Positions 15,577 to 23,823 of a stretch of DNA of 32,358 bases are shown piece after piece. Origin of the DNA: Planctomycetota bacterium (GTDB lineage Bacteria > Planctomycetota > Phycisphaerae > WQYP01). The notes beneath the pieces were generated by a model. That model worked only from the letters and a program-made list of their open reading frames with translations, did not search any database and had not been told where the DNA came from. Position 1 is the first letter of the stretch; every line of letters begins with the position of its first letter. Where the stretch lies: positions 1 through 32,358 of the forward strand of contig JAJYFE010000042.1 of NCBI GenBank assembly GCA_021785435.1, in the 5' to 3' direction. A program made the position numbers and the translations under genes.

Positions 15577-16683
15577 ATGCCTCGCGCCGTGTTTCTCGAT
15601 CGCGACAACACCATCGTCGCCACTGAGGGTTATTTGGGCGATCCCGCCGGGGTGAAGCTCATCACCGGAGCCGCCGCGGCGATGGCGTCGCTGCGCGGCC
15701 TGGGATATTTGATCATCATGGTAACCAATCAAAGCGGTGTCGCCAGGGGATTTTTCGATGAAGCCGCGGTGCAAGCCGTCAATGCTGAAATAGTGCGCCA
15801 ACTGCATCAGCAGGCCGGGGCGGCCATCGACAGAATTTATTACTGCCCCTTTCATCCCGAGGCCAAACTGCCCCAATACCGCAAGGATCACGAGTGGCGC
15901 AAACCCCGTCCCGGGATGTTGCAGGCCGCCGCGAAAGATTTTTCCCTGGATTTGGCGCAGTGCTGGATGGTGGGTGATCAACCCACCGATATTACCGCCG
16001 GCGCCGCCGTGGGTTGTCGCACCATTCTCTTGCGCCATCTCGCCCCTCCAGAACCGCCGCCGGAGCTGGAAAAGGCCGGCCTCCGGCCGGATTTCGTGGC
16101 GCGCACCCTTGCCGACGCGGCGCGTATTATTCTGCGTGAGAAAAACCTTCCCGTCGCGCCGCGCTCACGGGCTAAATCCTGCGCTGTCCCCGCCCCGGTG
16201 GTGAGAGAATCTGCTTTGGCTGCCGCCCCGCCTCTGGAATCCGGAACCTCCAATTTCAAATCCGCCGCTGTCGGCGTCCCATCGGAAACCGCAAACCCAA
16301 TAGCACAATCTCCGCCGCCTCCAGAATCCAAGCCGTCCGCGCCGCCTTTGGCCTCGCCCGCCGCGCGCGCCGGTCGCGATTCCAACCGGCGCACTCTGGA
16401 GGAAATACTGCTGCACCTTCGCCAACTCAATCGGCATCATCACCTGCCGGAATTTTCTTTAGCGATGCTGTTAGCCGCGATGGCCCAGATGATCGTGGTT
16501 CTATTTCTGGCTTTGGCCGCATGGGATGCCCTGGCGGCGCAAAAGATATCTCCAGTGCTTAATCCCCATAACTGGTGGTATCTAAGCACCAGCCAGCGGC
16601 TGGATGCCATCAGTTGGCTGATTGCAGCGCTCGTGCTGCAAGTCCTGGTGGTGGCGTTGCATTTGGGGCATCGCAACCCATAG
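15577..16683 (+). CDS. gmhB: GmhB-like HAD phosphatase fused to a two-helix membrane tail
   Basis: ATG 15577 is chosen because AGGAGT lies 6 nt upstream; the frame is open further back inside lpxK. Residues 1-155 are a histidinol-phosphate/heptose-bisphosphate phosphatase domain: DRDNT with Asp8 and Asp10, VTNQSGVARG at 49-58, WRKPRPGM with Lys109, GDQPTDI with Asp134 and Asp138. GmhB removes the 7-phosphate from heptose bisphosphate for LPS core synthesis. The zinc loop is atypical: Cys90 and His93 are present, but the usual C-x-C before RKP is replaced by H-E-W. A Pro/Ser-rich linker (about 155-270) leads to two hydrophobic helices (about 294-320 and 344-361), so the enzyme is probably membrane-tethered. 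Typical GmhB is about 190 residues; this has 368. Confidence 0.78.
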   Translation: MPRAVFLDRDNTIVATEGYLGDPAGVKLITGAAAAMASLRGLGYLIIMVTNQSGVARGFFDEAAVQAVNAEIVRQLHQQAGAAIDRIYYCPFHPEAKLPQYRKDHEWRKPRPGMLQAAAKDFSLDLAQCWMVGDQPTDITAGAAVGCRTILLRHLAPPEPPPELEKAGLRPDFVARTLADAARIILREKNLPVAPRSRAKSCAVPAPVVRESALAAAPPLESGTSNFKSAAVGVPSETANPIAQSPPPPESKPSAPPLASPAARAGRDSNRRTLEEILLHLRQLNRHHHLPEFSLAMLLAAMAQMIVVLFLALAAWDALAAQKISPVLNPHNWWYLSTSQRLDAISWLIAALVLQVLVVALHLGHRNP

Positions 16684-16689
16684 CGTGCC

Positions 16690-17433
16690 ATGATGTCGAT
16701 CCGACCGCTTATTGGAATTTCCCTGGCGAATCAGGCGCCCAACCAGGACCGCCCGGTTTATGAGCTGCCCGCCACGTATGCGCAGGCCGTGGAAAAGGCG
16801 GGGGGCCTCCCCGTGCTCTTGCCCCATACCGCGGATGAGGCGTGCCAGCGGAGCTTCATCGAGCACTTGGCTGGACTGTTGATCCCTGGCGGAGAGGACG
16901 TCAATCCCGCCCTTTATCGTGCGCCCTGTCATCCTCGTACCGTCCTCATGGATTCGCGGCGGCAGGGCTTCGATATAGCCATGCTCACGCTCGCTGAAAC
17001 GCGGAACCTTCCCACGTTGGGGGTGTGCTTGGGTTGCCAGTTGATGAATGTTCAACGGGGCGGCAGCCTGCATCAATTTTTGCCCGACCTGTCCCGCACG
17101 CCGTCCGTTCGTCACGCCGCCGATAAGGCCAACACCTCGGATCGCAACGCTTGGCATGAAGTGCATATTCACGACGGCACCCGGCTGGCGGATATTCTTG
17201 GCGTGCGCACTTTGCGCGTGAATTCACGCCATCGCCAGGGTATTGACCGTATCGGCCGTGGTCTTGTCCCCACCGCGTTCGCCCCCGACGGTTTGATCGA
17301 AGCTATCGAAGATCCCGCTCTCCCCTGGTGGATCGGCGTGCAATGGCACGGCGAAAGTTTGGGCGGCGAACATGATAAGCTCTTCACCGCCTTTATCGCC
17401 GCAGCCCGCGCTTACCACGGCAACCACTCATAA
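16690..17433 (+). CDS. Gamma-glutamyl-GABA hydrolase-like class I amidotransferase
   Basis: The 247-residue protein has the PuuD-type peptidase C26 fold: PLIGISLANQ at the start, LLIPGGEDVNPALY (67-75, oxyanion region), the nucleophile Cys113 in LGVCLGCQLMN, a conserved VNSRHRQGI segment, and the catalytic pair His220 and Glu222 in GVQWHGE. PuuD cleaves gamma-glutamyl-GABA in putrescine breakdown, but homologues act on other gamma-glutamyl compounds, so the substrate is open. It follows the gmhB-like gene after 6 nt and is the last gene of the operon. The following 130 nt (17434-17563) separate it from a convergent gene and hold only a weak hairpin (CCCGAT with ATCGGG). Confidence 0.85.
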   Translation: MMSIRPLIGISLANQAPNQDRPVYELPATYAQAVEKAGGLPVLLPHTADEACQRSFIEHLAGLLIPGGEDVNPALYRAPCHPRTVLMDSRRQGFDIAMLTLAETRNLPTLGVCLGCQLMNVQRGGSLHQFLPDLSRTPSVRHAADKANTSDRNAWHEVHIHDGTRLADILGVRTLRVNSRHRQGIDRIGRGLVPTAFAPDGLIEAIEDPALPWWIGVQWHGESLGGEHDKLFTAFIAAARAYHGNHS

Positions 17434-17563
17434 CAATGGCGTCAATCCCCCGCCGTATATAGCCCCTCTCCCGATGGGCCTCGGAACTATCGGGGCCGGG
17501 GATGGTCTCCCCTCGGTCTGATCGGTCTGGTCCGACGGATCATTACCGATTTCCAAGACGGGC

Positions 17564-18334
17564 CTAATGCATCTCCCCCGCATCAATGACGACTTCCGCC
17601 CGATTCTGAATTTTTTCCACCATGCCATCACGAATCCAGAAAATCCGGTCCGACACATCCAACATCTTCAGATCGTGGGTAGCGCTGATTACGGTGGCGC
17701 CCTGCTCCCGGTTCATCCGTTTCAGCAGAGCGATGATCGCCTTGCCCGTATTCAAGTCCAGATTACCGGTTGGTTCATCCGCCAGAATGATCGCCGGATC
17801 GTTGGCGAACGCCCGGGCGATGGCCACCCGCTGCTGCTGGCCACCGGAAAGCTGCGATGGTTTGTTGTAAATGCGATGGCCCAACTCCACCCGTTCTAAT
17901 ATCGCTTTCGCCTTCTCCCGCGCATCCGCTTCGCTTAGGCCGGCGAAAATCATGGGCAGGGCCACATTCTCCAGCGCCGTCATCACTGTGATCAGATTGA
18001 ATGTTTGAAAAATGTAGCCGATCTTGCGGCACCGTAGCCAGGCCAGCTCGAGGGCGTCGAGTTGGGCCACGTCCACTTCGTCAATAAACACCTTGCCCGA
18101 CGTGGGTTTGTCCAGCCCCCCAATGGCGTTGAATAGTGTGGACTTGCCCGAGCCGCTCGGCCCCATGATGGAAATGTATTCGCCGCGGTAAATCGTGACA
18201 TTAACGCCTTTCAGGGCGCGCAGCACCTGATCCCCCACACGGTATTCCTTGACCACATCGATCGTCCGAACGATTTCCTCCCGGCCGGCGGCCGGCGCGA
18301 TGGACTCGAGGCTGGCGGTCCTTGGCGTTACCAC
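17564..18334 (-). CDS. LolD/MacB-type ABC transporter ATPase
   Basis: The 256-residue ATPase has Walker A GPSGSGKST (58-66), a Q-loop (GYIFQTFNLI), the signature LSGGQQQRVAIARA, Walker B (AIILADEPTG) and the switch His (SATHDLKM). The LolD/FtsE/MacB subgroup is indicated by GLDKPTSGKVFIDEVDV and the NLITVMTALENV segment. It would power the FtsX-like permease encoded 4 nt upstream. The N-terminal 20 residues are an extra, non-conserved lead. It is the last gene of the minus-strand set that starts with a PqqD-like protein. Confidence 0.9.
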   Translation of the reverse strand: MVTPRTASLESIAPAAGREEIVRTIDVVKEYRVGDQVLRALKGVNVTIYRGEYISIMGPSGSGKSTLFNAIGGLDKPTSGKVFIDEVDVAQLDALELAWLRCRKIGYIFQTFNLITVMTALENVALPMIFAGLSEADAREKAKAILERVELGHRIYNKPSQLSGGQQQRVAIARAFANDPAIILADEPTGNLDLNTGKAIIALLKRMNREQGATVISATHDLKMLDVSDRIFWIRDGMVEKIQNRAEVVIDAGEMH

Positions 18335-18338
18335 GCGG

Positions 18339-19022
18339 TTATACCTCCACGCGCATCGCGGCTACCGGCTCCATACACGCCGCCTTCCACGCCGGATAAA
18401 GCGCCGCGAGCACGGTAATCGCAGGGCCGATGGCCAGGCACGCCGGCAGAATCCCCGCCAGCGCCCCCCACGGCGCCAACGTCCAAAATACCGCCCCGAA
18501 ATGGTTCAGGGCGACCGCCATGGCCACGGCCAGGCCGAACAGCAGACCGGCCAGCGTACCGAGCACACCCAACCCCAGGCTTTCCAGCAGGAATAATTTC
18601 AAAATGAATGAATTCAGCGCCCCCAGGCACTTCATGGTGCCGATTTCGCGGAAGCGCTCCATGACGTTGATCAGCATGGCGTTGCTGATACCCACCATAC
18701 ATACCAGCAGCGACAAAACGACCAGCCAAATTTCGCGCGTCCTACGCACCGCTACCACGACGGGAATATGCCGCTGAATCAGAATGGCGTTGCGTACCGT
18801 TGGGTCCAGGGCGTTGGTGATCCACACGTCAACCAGAAAGGCCATGGCCATGGTGATGGTCAAGAAGGTCAACACGCTTCGCGCCAAACGCAGCTTAAGT
18901 GAACGCAGGGCGATCGCCAGCGCCTGGCGCAGTGGCAAACGCACCTGGCGACCTACCGCCCCGCGCCCTGTACCGCTGGAAATAAGTTCCGCCATTTCTG
19001 CCGCCGCGCCGTGTCCGGTCAA
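18339..19022 (-). CDS. Short FtsX-like ABC permease lacking the periplasmic domain
   Basis: The frame starts with TTG at 19022, overlapping the previous stop (TTGA). ATG 18995 is an alternative. In the 227-residue product, helix 1 is at about 45-68 (RSVLTFLTITMAMAFLVDVW). A linker of only about 30 residues leads to helices 2-4 (EIWLVVLSLLVCMVGISNAM; LESLGLGVLGTLAGLLFGLA; ILPACLAIGPAITVLAALYP). The FtsX signature RFREIGTMKCLGA and the end PAWKAACMEPVAAMR are present. In MacB or LolC/E the loop between helices 1 and 2 holds about 200 residues that contact periplasmic partners, and it is missing here. The protein is therefore a minimal core permease, not a 3' fragment. Confidence 0.82.
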   Translation of the reverse strand: MTGHGAAAEMAELISSGTGRGAVGRQVRLPLRQALAIALRSLKLRLARSVLTFLTITMAMAFLVDVWITNALDPTVRNAILIQRHIPVVVAVRRTREIWLVVLSLLVCMVGISNAMLINVMERFREIGTMKCLGALNSFILKLFLLESLGLGVLGTLAGLLFGLAVAMAVALNHFGAVFWTLAPWGALAGILPACLAIGPAITVLAALYPAWKAACMEPVAAMRVEV

Positions 19023-19333
19023 CGTTTACCAACCACCAAAACCACCAAATTCCGCTGCCGTAACATATTTAAAAAGCTGATCACCGCGACTTGGCCTTCG
19101 CGCGGGTTCACTCGGTATTGACGTGTGAAGTCTTGAATCAGGCGCTCCACGCTGGTTTGGCCGTCACAAGCCCGCCACAGCCAGTCTCCTAATTCATCCA
19201 GTTCGTAGCGCTTCACCTCACCCCGCGCTCGCCCCGCCGCCGCGGGTCCCCGCAAAATAACCCTGCCCGCCGCGCCCGGCTCGCGCTCCACGTTCGGATT
19301 TCGCACGGGAATTCCGTCGAGCAGTTGTTCCAT
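19019..19333 (-). CDS. PqqD-like (RRE-fold) protein
   Basis: From ATG 19333 the protein has 104 residues. The frame stays open to 19429, but the extra segment is Arg-rich and looks non-coding. The family pattern is IPVRNPNVE at the start, a beta-hairpin region, YELDELGDWLWRACDG, TSVERLIQDFTRQY and the C-terminal VAVISFLNMLRQRNLVVLV. PqqD proteins bind precursor peptides for modifying enzymes (the RRE fold). Many bacterial homologues occur outside PQQ loci with unknown roles. No radical SAM maturase or precursor peptide gene is adjacent. Its overlap with the permease gene and the short gap to the ATPase gene argue that the three work together. Confidence 0.72.
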   Translation of the reverse strand: MEQLLDGIPVRNPNVEREPGAAGRVILRGPAAAGRARGEVKRYELDELGDWLWRACDGQTSVERLIQDFTRQYRVNPREGQVAVISFLNMLRQRNLVVLVVGKR

Positions 19334-19440
19334 CGGCAAACCACGCCGCCGGCGCGCTTTCAACCACCTGAATCCCGCCAAAGGCTTGTCCCTCAATAAC
19401 CTTGACCTTGTCCGCCGTTGCAGCCGCAAGAAGCCGCTCG

Positions 19441-19590
19441 CCCCGCTCGCCCCGCCAGCGGGCGGGCAGGTCGCCAGGGGGCGACTCGCAGACTGGCGAG
19501 CTTTGTCGAGTCGCCCTCTTCGGCGACCCGTGGGCGGGCAGGTTCCGTCGAGTCGCCTGGCGGTCTGATGGCGGCGACTTGCGGCTTAGC
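19441..19590. repeat. Dispersed palindromic repeat, long form, copy A
   Basis: Positions 19441-19528 (88 bp) are identical to 28787-28874. The unit holds nested palindromes: CCCGCC with GGCGGG, GGGCGACTCG with CGAGTCGCCC (10 bp), and GTCGCC with GGCGAC around TCTTC. The sequence to about 19590 (GTCGAGTCGCC, then CGGCTTAGCA) continues the similarity with the copy at 21088-21170. It lies between the PqqD-like gene and the dehydrogenase-like gene, which are divergently transcribed, and nothing else is evident in 19591-19730. Confidence 0.85.
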
Positions 19591-19730
19591 ATTTCCCGCC
19601 CGGCCCAACCCCGACCTTCTCCCGGAATCTAAAGATGGTTTCCTTACTGCCCCTAATCTTCTCCGCGCGATTATGCCGATTGTACGGTCAGATCGTCGGG
19701 ATACCAACCCTTTGGTCTTAAGGATAACGC

Positions 19731-20837
19731 ATGAAAGCGATGGCCGCGGTTCCCGGAAAACGCGAGCCGGTCTGGGTGAATATTCCAGAGCCGGGCGCTC
19801 CGGGACCAGGTTGGATTCGCTGCCGAACCGCACGCCTCGGTGTCAGTGATTTGGACCGCCAATGGCTCGCCGCCGGTGGCCTCACGCCGCCTGCCGGAGA
19901 ATCTTTCGTCATTTTGGGCCATCAAGTCCTGGCCTGGGTGGACGATGTTGGGCCGGGCGTCGACGGCTTTATGGTGGGAGACTCCGTGGTGCCCCTGCCG
20001 CGTCATACGGTCGCGACCGCCCAAGTCTTTCCGCTTCGCGCGGATGACAACTCAATGGGCCGCCGCGCCGGCCTGTTTCACCAGCATGGCTACGCCACCG
20101 AATTCTGGCTCGAGCCAGCCGCCAATCTTCAACTGGTACCGGACTACCTGCGGGACATCGCGATATTGACTGAACCTTTCGCTCTCGCCGAGACGGCCCT
20201 CAACGAGGCCCAGCAGCTCCGTGATATCCGTCTCGAACTTTATCAGGAGCGCGACGCGGCTATCGATGCTGAAACGGGCGGTCGGCTCTTGTGCCTAGGC
20301 GATACCCTGGCCAGTTTCGCCGCCGCTGGTGTGGGCCGTCTGCAGGATCTGGAGGTCTGGCTTCTCGGTCTGGAAGCGCCCCGTTCTCCGCTGGCCAAAT
20401 TAGCCGGCGACCTCGGCCTGACTTATTGGAATGCCAGCCGCGTGCCGTGGTCCGAATTTCAAAAGCCAGCCCGGGGCTTCGATATCTTGATCGAAACCTC
20501 CCCTGACCTGGGCGTTTGGCGCGAAGCCATCCGCACCCTCAACCAGCGCGGCGTCATCAGTCTGGCCGCCCAGCTCACGGCCTGCGCGCCGTCAAGCCTC
20601 GATGGCCATTTTTTATGGGAAGTCATCACCCGACGTAATCTGGCGGTGGCAGGCTCAGCCAACGCCCCGCGCGATTTTAGCGCCACGGCGGAAGTACTGC
20701 GCCAGCTTAAACTGCGCTATCCCTCCGTCTGGCCCAGGCTCATCACGGCGGAATATTCCCTCCCCGACGCTTTGCAGGCCTGGCGCCCGCGCGGGTCGCG
20801 GGATCTGCAAACCGTAATCAATTTCGGCCGGGTCTAA
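19731..20837 (+). CDS. Medium-chain dehydrogenase homologue lacking zinc ligand and NAD motif
   Basis: The 368-residue protein aligns by eye with glucose dehydrogenase-type MDR proteins: an N-terminal GroES-like domain (KAMAAVPGKREPVWVNIPEP, ILGHQVLAWVDDVG, VGDSVVPLPRH), a GYATEFWLEPAANLQLVPDY segment and the AILTEPFALAETAL block. Expected motifs are changed. The V-C-G-T-D zinc motif reads VSDLD (Ser39 for Cys). GHE reads GHQ. The GxGxxG nucleotide loop reads LLCLGDTLASFAAAG. The reading frame is full-length, so this is a conserved pseudoenzyme or a reassigned fold rather than a broken gene. AAGGA about 9 nt upstream supports ATG 19731. Its head-to-head position with the PqqD-ABC genes may mean shared control. 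Confidence 0.72.
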   Translation: MKAMAAVPGKREPVWVNIPEPGAPGPGWIRCRTARLGVSDLDRQWLAAGGLTPPAGESFVILGHQVLAWVDDVGPGVDGFMVGDSVVPLPRHTVATAQVFPLRADDNSMGRRAGLFHQHGYATEFWLEPAANLQLVPDYLRDIAILTEPFALAETALNEAQQLRDIRLELYQERDAAIDAETGGRLLCLGDTLASFAAAGVGRLQDLEVWLLGLEAPRSPLAKLAGDLGLTYWNASRVPWSEFQKPARGFDILIETSPDLGVWREAIRTLNQRGVISLAAQLTACAPSSLDGHFLWEVITRRNLAVAGSANAPRDFSATAEVLRQLKLRYPSVWPRLITAEYSLPDALQAWRPRGSRDLQTVINFGRV

Positions 20838-20910
20838 CTATTTTTCGTAACCGCTCCCGGACGGCGGCGGTTGGCGCGGCCCCAACCCGTCGCCCCGGCG
20901 GCATGCTGCA

Positions 20911-20954
20911 TAGCCTTAAGGTCGCCAGGGGCGACTAAATTGCAGCGCGGGGTT
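20911..20954 (+). repeat. Dispersed palindromic repeat, 44-bp class
   Basis: The sequence begins TAGCCTTAAGGTCGCC, then a 3-nt loop, then GGCGACTAAATTGCAGCG. It matches the elements at 29011-29054 and 30503-30546 over the same 44-nt frame, with differences mainly next to the palindrome. Confidence 0.7.
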
Positions 20955-21087
20955 AGCCGCGGCCCGTGAAGGGTCACCATTTTTCCCGCCCGGTTCCGCG
21001 GCATGCGCCGTCCGGGGCTGCGACACCCGCGTTAGGAACTGTTAGTCAATTAATGTTGATATCTCCACGCCGCCTCCATCGTTACCA

Positions 21088-21170
21088 GCCGCTCGCCCCG
21101 CCAGTGGGCGGGCGGGCTTTGTTTTGTCGAGTCGCCTAACGGTCTTTCGGCGGCCGCTCGCGGCTTAGCA
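21088..21170 (+). repeat. Dispersed palindromic repeat, long form, divergent copy
   Basis: It starts with CCGCTCGCCCCGCCAGTGGG as in copies A and B, but lacks their central palindrome block. It then continues TTTTGTCGAGTCGCCTAACG and GTCTTTCGGCGG, and ends CGGCTTAGCA as copy A does. The modular gain or loss of internal hairpins shows that the family is built of exchangeable parts. Confidence 0.75.
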
Positions 21171-21510
21171 CAAGTCGGCCGAAGGCCATCGTGGGCGACT
21201 AAACTATTCTGCCTCCGCGTGGACCGGATCGGAATGCAGCGCCGCCCCGGGTGCCCCCGCCCACAGAATGTGGCCATACCTACGCGACCGGCAACGCCAC
21301 ACCCCGCTCGCTTGACCCAACTTCGGTACCCCGTCTAAGATGCAATACCGCGCCGTTAGGCCGTGGAAAGATTTCCACCCGCCTTGCGATCGTCGGCGGC
21401 GGAACGGCGTTAACCGGGGAGATTCGCGCCGGTGGGTGTTCGCGGACCCATGAAAGGTGCGCCGCAAGCCGATCGCGATATAACTACCTCTTTTTATGGT
21501 GGCGTGAACT

Positions 21511-23823
21511 ATGCTTCGATCTTCATGGCGAATCCACCGGTCGTTCCGGCAAAGTCGATATTTGCAGGCATTGGCCAGCGGCCTGCTGCTGGCGACTGTG
21601 GCCATGTCCGCGCCGCCTCCCTCCCCCTCCCGGCCGGATGCCCCGGCTTCCACCGCCCGTGCCTTCGCCCTGCCGCCGGTGGACGCCGTTGTCCCCCCGG
21701 CTTCCCCCGCTGTGGCCTACGCCCAGCGCGTCAGTGCCCTGGTCCGCCGCCAGGATGTTGCGGCTCTGGTGCATCTGGCGGCGCCCCGGACTTCATCCGC
21801 CCGCCTCGCACGGTTGCAGGGTTGGAAAAAACGCTATGTGCGCGTCATGCTGAAAATGGCCGCGCAGCGCCGCCGCGTGTTCACCCAACAGAGCACGCAG
21901 GCGCAAACGCTTCTGCACGCCGGAAAAATTGTGCCGGCTTTTGAACATATGCGCGCCGCCTACGCCTTTGCCTTGCATCACCCGGCATTCAAACGCCTGG
22001 CCTGGGTCCGACAACTTAGCACGCAGGTGGCGCATCAGGCGGCCGTCTATGTCCGCCGCCAGCGGTGGCTCGAAGCCTTGGAACTCTACAGTCAGCTGAA
22101 CGCCATGTATCGCATCTCGAGGCGCTATCACCGACCGATGCAGCGGTTGCTGCATCGATCGGTTCTGCTGGCCGAGTACACGCCGCGGCAGTTTTATCAC
22201 ATGCGGATGCAGGCGGAGAAACTCATGTTGGAGCCGGCTGTGCCGCCCGCCACGCGGCCGGCCGTGAAAAAGCCGGCCCCGACCACCCGCGTGGCGCCCA
22301 TCGTGTTTCCCCGCTGGCAACACGCGGTCCAAGGCATCAAGCAGGACATGCTGCTGCAGACGCTGGAACTGGCGGAACACCGGTGGGTATTTCCGCTTAC
22401 CTATAATCGCCTGGTGGTCGGCGGGATCCACATGCTTGAGCTTTTCCCCACTACCCCGCTGCTGGCCCGGGCCTTTTCAGGTCTGCGCAACCGTGCCGCC
22501 GATGCGCGGTTTTCCGCGGTGCTGAAGCGCCAGTTGGCGCGGGCCGAAGCCAAAACCCCTCTCGATTCCACCGCCATGATTCACCTGTGGCGCGCCATTC
22601 GCCGGGCGAATCACAGCACGGTGCGGCTGCCCAGGCCCGTGCTGGTAAAGGAGTTTACGGACGGGGCGCTGGATCAACTCGACCCCTTCACGGAAGTGTT
22701 CTGGCCCAGTGATGTGCCGAATTTTGAAAAAATGATGGAGGGAACTTTTGGTGGCGTGGGCATTGAAATAAGGCAGGACAATGGGCTGCTCCGGGTGATC
22801 AGTCCGCTGAACCGCACCCCCGCCTATTACGCTGGCATTCAGGCCGGAGATCTGATCGTCACGGTCAATGGCCGGAGCATCATGGGTATGTCCCTGGACG
22901 CGGCGATCCGGGCCATCATGGGCCCCCCGGGAACGTACGTGAATCTGGGCATTCGCCGTGGCAACAATCCTCAATTGTTATCGTTCCGCCTGCGCCGGGC
23001 CCAGATTCGCGTCGCATCGGTGGATGGGTTCAAACGTAATCCGGTCACCGGTCAGTGGCGGTTTATGATCGCTCCAACTTCCCGGATCGGTTATATCCGC
23101 GTGACGCAATTCCAACAGAATACCGCGGCGGAGTTGGCCGCGGCGTGGCGGCATCTGGCGCGGCACCGGGTCCGCGGGCTGATTATCGATCTGCGCTATA
23201 ATCCCGGTGGCTTGCTGGAAACCGCGCTGCGCATGTGCAATATGTTCTTGCCCGCGGGCACTATTTTGTCCACGAAGGGCCGCACCCAGCCACGCCATGT
23301 CTGGACCGCCGATGGCAACCCGCTGGTTCCCCCGTCGATTCCGCTGGTGGTCCTGGTAAACCAGGACAGCGCCAGCGCTGCGGAAATTTTCAGCGGCTCG
23401 ATGAAAGACCTGCATCGCGCGTTAATCGTCGGTCACCAGACTTTTGGCAAAGGCAGCGTGCAAAATCTGATTCCGCTGGGCGCTAATGCTCAGGCGCTCA
23501 TCAAGTTGACCATGGCGCATTACTATCTGCCGGACGGCGAGTGCATTCAACGCTTGCCGCACGCGGCCACCTGGGGCGTGGAACCGAATGTGCGGGTTCC
23601 ATTTTCACCGTGGCAGATGGGTTTGTTACAGCGTACCTGGGAGCAAAAGGACATTCTACCGCCGCACCGGAGCGCCTCTTCCGCCTCCCCACCTCCACCC
23701 TCCACCCGGCCCGCAACCACGAGACCCACCGGGCGGGGCCGGTTGGCGGAACGATCCTTTGATACGCAATTGGACACCGCGCTGTTGCTGCTCCGATTGC
23801 AACTGGCCCAAGCACGGGACTAA
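21511..23823 (+). CDS. S41-family (CtpA-like) carboxyl-terminal processing protease with PDZ
   Basis: The 770-residue protein has an N-terminal signal or anchor segment (YLQALASGLLLATVAMSA) and a Pro-rich stretch. A helical region of about 65-400, which I cannot assign to a family, follows. The PDZ domain lies at about 412-485 (FGGVGIEIRQDNGLLRVISP, AGIQAGDLIVTVNGR). The S41 protease domain lies at about 525-690, with GLIIDLRYNPGGLL, the nucleophile region NQDSASAAEIFSGS (Ser about 622) and catalytic Lys about 647 (FGKGSVQ). Such proteases trim C-termini of envelope proteins. A Pro/Ser/Thr-rich stretch lies near 695-730. The unusually long N-terminal half suggests a lineage-specific targeting or regulatory domain. 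Confidence 0.88.
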   Translation: MLRSSWRIHRSFRQSRYLQALASGLLLATVAMSAPPPSPSRPDAPASTARAFALPPVDAVVPPASPAVAYAQRVSALVRRQDVAALVHLAAPRTSSARLARLQGWKKRYVRVMLKMAAQRRRVFTQQSTQAQTLLHAGKIVPAFEHMRAAYAFALHHPAFKRLAWVRQLSTQVAHQAAVYVRRQRWLEALELYSQLNAMYRISRRYHRPMQRLLHRSVLLAEYTPRQFYHMRMQAEKLMLEPAVPPATRPAVKKPAPTTRVAPIVFPRWQHAVQGIKQDMLLQTLELAEHRWVFPLTYNRLVVGGIHMLELFPTTPLLARAFSGLRNRAADARFSAVLKRQLARAEAKTPLDSTAMIHLWRAIRRANHSTVRLPRPVLVKEFTDGALDQLDPFTEVFWPSDVPNFEKMMEGTFGGVGIEIRQDNGLLRVISPLNRTPAYYAGIQAGDLIVTVNGRSIMGMSLDAAIRAIMGPPGTYVNLGIRRGNNPQLLSFRLRRAQIRVASVDGFKRNPVTGQWRFMIAPTSRIGYIRVTQFQQNTAAELAAAWRHLARHRVRGLIIDLRYNPGGLLETALRMCNMFLPAGTILSTKGRTQPRHVWTADGNPLVPPSIPLVVLVNQDSASAAEIFSGSMKDLHRALIVGHQTFGKGSVQNLIPLGANAQALIKLTMAHYYLPDGECIQRLPHAATWGVEPNVRVPFSPWQMGLLQRTWEQKDILPPHRSASSASPPPPSTRPATTRPTGRGRLAERSFDTQLDTALLLLRLQLAQARD

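Larger units (their letters stand above)
20838..21510. other. Repeat-rich intergenic region
   Basis: This 673-bp gap has no ORF with a credible product. It holds a repeat of the 44-bp class at 20911-20954, a long-form repeat at 21088-21170, a core fragment GGCGACTAAACT at 21194-21205 and a tail fragment at 21249-21279 shared with 30549-30579. The last 230 bp before the S41 protease gene include TATAAC at 21479-21484, a possible but unsupported -10 element. Confidence 0.6.

Noticed and set aside
17564-19333. PQQ or RiPP biosynthetic cluster
   Set aside because: Only a PqqD-like protein is present. No PqqA/B/C/E, radical SAM maturase or precursor peptide is adjacent; the radical SAM gene at 5213 is far away and of another class.
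19334-19429. Upstream extension of the PqqD-like protein
   Set aside because: Arg-rich, non-family sequence. The conserved domain begins just after ATG 19333.
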